From contig JAAAVE010000618.1 of the NCBI GenBank assembly GCA_015679605.1, positions 1-15,109 on the forward strand: a DNA stretch of 15,109 nucleotides. The letters are read 5' to 3'. The position numbers and the translations under genes are program-made. The notes under the pieces were generated by a model. It made no database searches and was not told the origin of the DNA. It saw nothing but the letters and a program-made list of their open reading frames with translations. Source of the DNA: Podila epigama (taxonomy: Eukaryota > Mortierellomycota > Mortierellomycetes > Mortierellales > Mortierellaceae). The stretch's first letter is position 1, and each line of letters opens with the position of its first letter. Shown here piece by piece: positions 11,001 to 15,109 of this stretch.

Positions 11001-12465
11001 GAAAAGTGTTTGTGGAGAAGCGAGAGTGAACAAGAGCAAAGTGCGTCTCATATTCGTAATTGAGCAGGTCGTAAAAAAAATTGTAGACCTGTGAGGGGGA
11101 CAGTTGGCCCTTGTAGACAAGGTTTTGGTTGGATAGCGAACAGATGTAGAACCAGTTCTTGAGGGTAATAGCATGGGTTGCTTGCTTTCGTAGAAAGTAT
11201 AACTGCTTGTTGAAGAGACGCTCGTCAAACTGGTCATAGACCTCGGGATCGAGAATGACGAAGGGCTGTTGGATGGATGGTTCGCGCGAGATGGCAGCAG
11301 GTCCTAAGATGGAGCTATCGACAGGAATGAGACGCCAACCCAAGACCTTGAGACCGAGCTGCTGAGCAATGTTCTCAAAGGTCTTTTTCTGCTCGTTGAG
11401 GTGGTGAGGGTCGGGACGCAGGAAGACATTGCCGACGGCGTAATGACCAGGTGGAGGAAGGGTAATGTTGAGAAGTCGCTGGACTTCGCGGGTAAAGAAC
11501 AAATGAGGGATGCCTGTCATGACTCCGGCACCATCACCATCGCGAGGATGTGCAGCCGTGGCTCCTCGATGTGTCTATCAGGTTAAAATTGAAATGTGGG
11601 AGCTGAAGAGATTAGAAAGGTGGAACCTGATTGGTCAAGGCAAATGACCGCGAACACGTGCATTTCATCGCCCCGTGCGCGTGTGTGTTGGTCGGTCCAC
11701 CTCTTTTTTTTGGCCCGTTTCTCCGTTTCTCCGCGTCTCGGGAATTTTTTCTTATCTTGTTGTTGCTGTTTGTATTTCTTGAATGATGCGCGAAGAAAAT
11801 CATGTGTAAGAAGGGGAATACAACTCAAGATGTGGGTCGCACTTTTATATGAAGCATGTCATCAAAGACTGGTAGAAAGAGTTGTCAATATGAATCGTTT
11901 TAGGTAGTTGAATAGAGGAACATGGATATGGCGCGTCTTTTGTCTTTCACCTGGAATGGTATCATTATGTTATTATGCACATGGATATTGATATTCATTT
12001 TGTTGTGATTCGGTGGTAGATAAGAAAGGTGGAGAGAAAGAAACCAAAAAAAGGGGGGAGAAGCCGAGAAACCACGCTTTTTGTGTTCGGCTCCGAGCGT
12101 TGAGTGGTGGAGGATGATAACATCGGTCCGTCGCCAATCTCAATCATGCAAAGAGAAAATCTCGAGAAGAGACGTTGAGTATGATATGATGGATGTGAGA
12201 ACCAGTCATCCCTTACCATGTTGCAGAGGACATGCTTTGCATTCGAGAGAATCTTGTGGGACGATCTACCCTTGATGTCGACAATAAAACCTACACCACA
12301 CGAGTCCTTTTCATACTCGGGGTTGTACAAGCCTTGGGCGACAGGCAGGACACCAGCCCAAGAGGTATTGTTCTCATCGAGAGTAAAGTCGTCGCGTTGT
12401 AGTTTTGGAGGATGTTGAAGTGAGGTGTTGTCAACGTCGGAATGTTCTTTGACGTTTGGGGTCAT
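5066..12465 (-). CDS. GLT1: NADH-type glutamate synthase (GOGAT), five exons, interrupted by an in-frame TGA
   Basis: The enzyme converts glutamine and 2-oxoglutarate to two glutamates with NADH, in the GS-GOGAT route of ammonium assimilation, normally in the cytosol. The exons on the minus strand are 12465-12217, 11574-10956, 10832-9507, 9336-8478 and 8354-5066, and all junction phases match. There are about 2113 codons, the usual size for the fused fungal enzyme. The class II glutaminase nucleophile is Cys56 in EKDSCGVGF, so residues 1-55 are a likely propeptide. The FMN/synthase part carries the 3Fe-4S cysteines 1176, 1182 and 1187 ([13 protein letters not shown]). A GltD-like part follows, with cluster cysteines 1644, 1647, 1652, 1659, 1698, 1702 and 1706, the FAD motif GSGPAG (1751-1756), the NADH motif GGGDTG (1891-1896) and AGDARRGQS near 2053. 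The start ATG has A at -3. Codon 1611 is TGA, in the linker between the two parts. The rest of the frame is intact. If the TGA is real, the full enzyme is made only by readthrough or not at all. Confidence 0.95.
6575..6577 (-). other. in-frame TGA stop (codon 1611) in GLT1
   Basis: On the minus strand the codons read TTC ATG AAA TAC AAG CGA TGA GGT GAT GCC TAT CGG. Both flanks translate to family-like sequence (RGFMKYKR before, [14 protein letters not shown] after) in one frame. My recollection is that fungal homologues read KYKRR here, so the missing residue is probably Arg and a single C-to-T change (CGA to TGA, at a CpG) explains the stop. An intron is unlikely because conserved sequence lies hard against the stop on both sides. 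The following bases (GGT) are not the CTA context known for strong fungal readthrough. Confidence 0.9.
8355..8477 (-). other. GLT1 intron 4 (123 bases)
   Basis: The donor is GTAAGT at 8477-8472. The acceptor is CACCAG after a pyrimidine-rich CTCTCCTC tract. The split Pro codon (CC plus T) gives [14 protein letters not shown], the conserved glutamate synthase sequence. Confidence 0.92.
9337..9506 (-). other. GLT1 intron 3 (170 bases) with AAAAT microsatellite
   Basis: The donor is GTAAGG at 9506-9501 and the acceptor is AAAATAG before TCTGCCC. A plus TC restores Ile in [13 protein letters not shown]. The intron contains an AAAAT-type microsatellite with A runs at 9444-9484 (+ strand) and a CT-rich stretch, so its length probably varies between strains. 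Confidence 0.9.
10833..10955 (-). other. GLT1 intron 2 (123 bases)
   Basis: The donor is GTACTT at 10955-10950 and the acceptor is AATTTAG before GCGAG. The intron falls in phase 1 within the Gly codon of [12 protein letters not shown] plausible ACTAATG branch site lies about 40 bases before the acceptor. A T-rich tract (A-rich on the minus strand) follows the donor. Confidence 0.9.
11575..12216 (-). other. GLT1 intron 1 (642 bases, unusually long)
   Basis: The donor GTAAGG (12216-12211) follows ...HVLCNM and the acceptor TGATAG precedes ACA CAT CGA (THRGAT). These two pieces are contiguous in the family, so nothing coding is missing. The other introns of the gene are 123, 170 and 123 bases. 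Inside are a CACGTG palindrome (11655-11660), CTTATC (11751-11756) and GATAAG (12019-12024) as GATA-factor-type sites, an ATTGG near 11630 (CCAAT on the gene strand), and several T-rich runs. The short open frames inside show no recognisable protein. Confidence 0.85.
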
Positions 12466-12551
12466 TGTTCACAGTGGATGATAGGAAATGTATGTCTGAA
12501 CAGTATCAGCAGACGATGTGATATATTTTTGTGATGCCTGAATGTTTTTTC

Positions 12552-12572
12552 TTTTTTTTTTTTTTTTTTTTT
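12552..12572. repeat. poly(dA:dT) tract of 21 bases
   Basis: There are 21 T on the + strand, preceded by C and six more T, about 90-105 bases upstream of the GLT1 ATG. In fungi such tracts disfavour nucleosomes and are common in promoters and leaders. The length is uncertain in short-read data. Confidence 0.8.
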
Positions 12573-12718
12573 GCTGAGTGTTCGTCTGAGTTTGCTAGTG
12601 CGGTGTATGTAGTGTGAGTAGGTGCGTGTGAAAGGAATGGCAATGACAATGTCAAAAAGTAAATGACTGGAAATGTTGAGGTAATGAGATGAACAAAAAG
12701 AAAAATAGGAACGCGTGA

Positions 12719-12754
12719 GAATATATACAACTGTGACAACTGTGACAACTGTGA
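12719..12754 (-). promoter_or_regulatory. three tandem TCACAGTTG elements next to a TATATAT box
   Basis: On the GLT1 strand, TCACAGTTG occurs three times in perfect tandem (12754-12728) and runs directly into TATATATTC (12727-12719). Each unit contains CAGTTG, an E-box-type (CANNTG) and also MYB-type (CNGTTR) core. The order of repeat then TATA, about 255 bases before the ATG, is that expected of an upstream activating element and core promoter. The binding factor is unknown. Confidence 0.45.
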
Positions 12755-13090
12755 AGTCGTTGGAAAAGCGCGGTGCGGTGAGAAGGAAAAAAAAGAGACT
12801 GTTTGTGTTCTAGTGAGAGCATGGGTCGTTTATGTCATGTTCGGAAATTTGGTCGTCCCCATTGCATTTCTGCGGGAAAGAGTTTCCCACTGACATTTCG
12901 CCCCGATCTCTTTCAGACAAACCAATGGTACTGTTGCTGCACTGTCAATGCATCCCACATGAAGATGTCACATCGGAGCGATGTTTTGTGCCAACAAAAC
13001 GCGCGCTAAAAAAAAATAATACAGCGCTAGCGCGGCCCACCCTAGAATCCTTGTGCTCGTGTCCAAGTCGTTCATGTCATAGTGTCAAAG

Positions 13091-13130
13091 GATAGATTCC
13101 CTAGGATGATTCCCTAGGATGATAAGATAG
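13091..13130 (+). promoter_or_regulatory. cluster of GATA motifs around a perfect 13-base tandem duplication
   Basis: GATAG (13091-13095), GATAAG (13121-13126) and GATAG (13126-13130) flank two perfect tandem copies of GATTCCCTAGGAT (13095-13107 and 13108-13120), each with a CCTAGG palindrome. Paired GATA sites are bound by nitrogen-regulatory GATA factors of the AreA/NIT2/Gln3 type, which makes sense upstream of an ammonium assimilation gene. The distance of about 630 bases from the start codon makes the assignment tentative. Confidence 0.3.
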
Positions 13131-13184
13131 ACCAACTTGCTTGGCTATTTTGAGCTTCTTGCTGAGGTAACTCTCTGGACTCTG

Positions 13185-13208
13185 TGGAGGTAACCTACAG
13201 TACCTCCA
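13185..13208. repeat. 8-bp inverted repeat (TGGAGGTA / TACCTCCA)
   Basis: TGGAGGTA at 13185-13192 and TACCTCCA at 13201-13208 are perfect complements separated by eight bases. A further GAGGTAAC lies about 20 bases to the left. It could be a dimeric factor site or a hairpin. No gene or terminator context supports either reading. Confidence 0.5.
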
Positions 13209-13840
13209 TGTGCCCTAAAAGTTACCATGCCTTGTTTCGAACTTTTTTCATAATGATTCATTTTGCTGTTGGGAGGGGGAAAGTAGGAACAGCATGGAGC
13301 AACAATAACAACTAAAAAAAAAAAAAAAAGGGTGGAAGCCTACAGAAGGGGAGCTAAACATACATTGGCGAGTGGAGAGTCATGTCTGGTCCACTCCATA
13401 CACCATGTCAAAACACCCATGAAGGTATTTGCTCCAAGCCAATATAGTACCACATCCTTAAAAAAAACGTGACCTCCCTCTAGCGGTAATATTTGTCGTT
13501 TGTCGCCCGATGATTGACCTCTTTTGGTCCTTTGGGCGCCCTCACTCTCGAATCAACAACACCTCATCGTTGGGCACTGCCATGCTTTGCGCCTACGACT
13601 CGAAAGGGGTGAGGCTTGCGTTTCATCGCATAATGTGACACAGCATTAAAGGCACTTGTGTTCAAGGTGTACTTGTGTTTATGTTTTTGTTGAATAACTG
13701 GCGCATCAAAAAACAAGAAAAATATTTTGATACACGCACTCGTTCTCACAGGTCGCGCTTTTTTCGCTTTGAGTGTTGTCTACTCTATGACTTCGTAAGC
13801 ATCAAGATAGAGGGATAGTCAGGGCGAGGCAGGGCGGGTC

Positions 13841-13865
13841 AGGACAGGACAGGACAGAACAGGAC
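13841..13865 (+). repeat. AGGAC pentanucleotide microsatellite
   Basis: There are five units of AGGAC, the fourth changed to AGAAC, preceded by related AGGGC/GGGTC sequence from about 13821. It is a simple repeat of no evident function. Confidence 0.85.
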
Positions 13866-14699
13866 AAGGCAAATCATTCGGGACCTCCTCTGGTGCCAGC
13901 AGTATGGGGATTGATCACAACCCCTAATGCCACCATATAAAATCGCATTAAGTACCTCGCAGGCGGCATTGTGAGATTGTTGAGAGCATCTGTGTATCTC
14001 CATTTGCGTGAAGCAAAAAGTTGCTGCCAGGGTTACCATGGTCCAAAGTGCAGGGTGTGGAGGGTGCATGGGCGTACATGGGGTTTTCATACTCAGCAAT
14101 TGTGCCCCATTTGAGATGACGTCCCACACTTTGAGATTTGGAAAATGAACAAGAGTGTGGGTTTGCTTTCTTGCTCCGTTTTTGAGCAGCCAGCCTCATG
14201 TCCGTCCCTACCAACGAACAATGCCCCTTGCTACTCCCCCTACCTGCCTCCCTGAACTTTGGAGGCACCTTCTCGTTCATTGATCCTACAGTGGCACAGA
14301 CCAAGAGAGGGAGAAGATGGGGCTGGTTCAATGTCTTGTCTGACTGACTGATTGAACGACTGGCTAAATGAATGAATCCATTGCAAGTCTTTGAGCGTAG
14401 AGCATCGACCATCGAGGGACCATGGAACTATAGGTGAAGTGTCAAGCAACGAGGGACGTAAGGGTGCTTTGTGAGCAGGGGCAAAAGGATGTTTGGTGAG
14501 CAGGGGTGAAGAGAAGAGCGAGAGAAAGAGAAAGAGAGGAGTCCATCCAAGGGGAGAGATAGGAAGCATGGCATGGTCCTTTGGATGCAATTGGGATTGG
14601 TTCATCGAATGGGCAATACCATCTCGCATGAACCGTTGAGCTATATTTTGTTCAGAACTGAATGCTGTTTTTGCTCAATATACCAGGTTTACGCGCGCG

Positions 14700-14768
14700 A
14701 AAAAAAAAGAGCGAGAGAGAAGAGAGAGAGAGAGAGATTGAGAGAAGGAGGGAGAGAAGAAAAAAAAA
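14700..14768 (+). repeat. GA-rich low-complexity tract with A runs
   Basis: An almost pure purine stretch contains several GA dinucleotide runs and is bounded by A runs. It is followed at about 14811-14821 by a CT run on the same strand, which can pair with it. Length may vary between strains or be collapsed in assembly. Confidence 0.85.
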
Positions 14769-14798
14769 TTGCTGAGCTTGCTGAACGACAGGCGCTTC

Positions 14799-14873
14799 GC
14801 ATTTGCACATCTCTCTCTCTTTGAAGCATTGTCGGTAGAAAAGGGCTCAAAGGTCCAGCAAATGTGCAAATGC
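14799..14873. repeat. 12-bp perfect inverted repeat with 51-base spacer
   Basis: GCATTTGCACAT at 14799-14810 is the exact reverse complement of ATGTGCAAATGC at 14862-14873. Around the right arm, short CAAATG units recur three times (about 14859-14880). A chance origin is possible. No ORF or transcript evidence is associated with it. Confidence 0.6.
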
Positions 14874-15083
14874 ACAAATGTACAAAAGTTCAATGTTGCA
14901 CGGTTCTATACTGCATCAGAAAAAGTACTCTCAGCAAAGGATAAAATGAGAAAGGAAGGGGGGAGTGCAGAGTGAGAGAGTATGAGTATGGTCAAACAGT
15001 CAAAACAGGGAGAAAAAAGGGTTGCCAATGTTGGCCTGTGTTGAGAGCCAGGATTGTCTACATGCATTGCGTTTGCGACATGC

Positions 15084-15109
15084 CTTCTCTCTCTCTTTTT
15101 TTTTTTTTT
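15084..15109. repeat. CT microsatellite and poly-T at the right edge
   Basis: A run of CT dinucleotides leads into 14 T that end the window. With the T19 at the left edge this suggests the boundaries are assembly break points. Confidence 0.85.

Larger units (their letters stand above)
12466..12819 (-). promoter_or_regulatory. GLT1 upstream leader and core promoter, free of ATG on the gene strand
   Basis: For 354 bases upstream of the GLT1 start codon there is no ATG on the minus strand (no CAT on the + strand), while the same stretch has about 14 ATG on the opposite strand. The first upstream minus-strand ATG is at 12822-12820. This fits a transcribed 5' leader under selection against upstream start codons. 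The stretch also contains a T21 run (A21 on the gene strand) at 12552-12572 and a TATA-like box at about 12719-12727. The transcription start itself cannot be read from the sequence. Confidence 0.55.
12820..15109. other. 2.3 kb without a recognisable gene
   Basis: Open frames here are short, overlap in several frames and encode low-complexity or unrecognisable peptides. I found no tRNA A/B boxes, no rRNA and no spliced coding pattern. The region contains simple repeats, A or T runs (for example A16 at 13314-13329), a palindrome GCGCTAGCGC at 13024-13033, a TGACGTC site at 14117-14123, two imperfect copies of TTTGTGAGCAGGGG at about 14468 and 14492, and the elements listed separately. It may include distal GLT1 control sequence and the flank of a gene beyond the right edge. 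Confidence 0.6.

Noticed and set aside
11596-11907. 103-codon + strand open frame inside GLT1 intron 1
   Set aside because: It shows no motif or conservation clue and lies in T-rich intronic sequence.
12803-13095. Two overlapping + strand open frames of 68 and 87 codons upstream of GLT1
   Set aside because: Cysteine-rich peptides could suggest a small secreted protein, but neither has a hydrophobic signal peptide and the two frames compete for the same bases.
13839-14629. Three overlapping minus-strand open frames (up to 154 codons)
   Set aside because: They overlap in different frames, show no family-like sequence or clear splice sites that join them, and span simple repeats. I treat the region as noncoding.
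12466-15109. tRNA or 5S rRNA genes in the gene-free region
   Set aside because: I looked for B-box-like GGTTCGANNCC sequence and paired A boxes on both strands and found only partial TTCGAA or TCGAATC strings without a cloverleaf.

Overview
The window looks like a stretch, possibly a whole assembled contig, of a filamentous fungal genome, most likely Mortierellaceae (Mortierellomycota). The grounds are a eukaryotic fused NADH-type glutamate synthase with GT-AG introns of mostly 120-170 bases, a very large protein of a style I recall as expanded in Mortierella genomes, a LINE-type retroelement scrap, and AT-rich homopolymer-laden intergenic DNA. Both ends are poly-T runs (T19 at the left, T14 at the right), which are common places for assemblies to break. 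The species assignment rests on recollection of protein style, not on a search.

Layout. Bases 1-89 are a short leader. Bases 90-4491 (+) hold a two-exon gene for a protein of about 1421 residues with no recognised enzymatic domain. Its C-terminal half contains a diverged duplicated leucine-rich-repeat-like module. Bases about 4492-5054 hold the 3' remnant of a LINE (RVT-type zinc knuckle, frameshift, A14 tail) in the + orientation. Bases 5066-12465 (-) hold GLT1, glutamate synthase, in five exons, convergent with the first gene. Bases 12466-15109 are its upstream region: an ATG-free leader of about 350 bases, a TATA-like box beside a triple 9-base repeat, and about 2.3 kb of repeat-rich DNA in which I see no gene.

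The main observation is that GLT1 is intact over about 2113 codons except for one in-frame TGA at 6575-6577 (codon 1611). It lies in the linker between the GltB-like glutaminase/synthase part and the GltD-like NADH/FAD part. Taken literally, translation yields a 1610-residue alpha-like protein and leaves about 500 codons of beta-like sequence without an obvious start. It may be a real nonsense allele, a readthrough or split enzyme, or a single-base assembly error (CGA to TGA). A second point is that the LINE tail ends 11 bases from the GLT1 stop codon, so the insertion fills almost the whole gap between the two convergent genes and must have changed their 3' ends. I found no CRISPR array, tRNA, rRNA or clear new multi-gene system.
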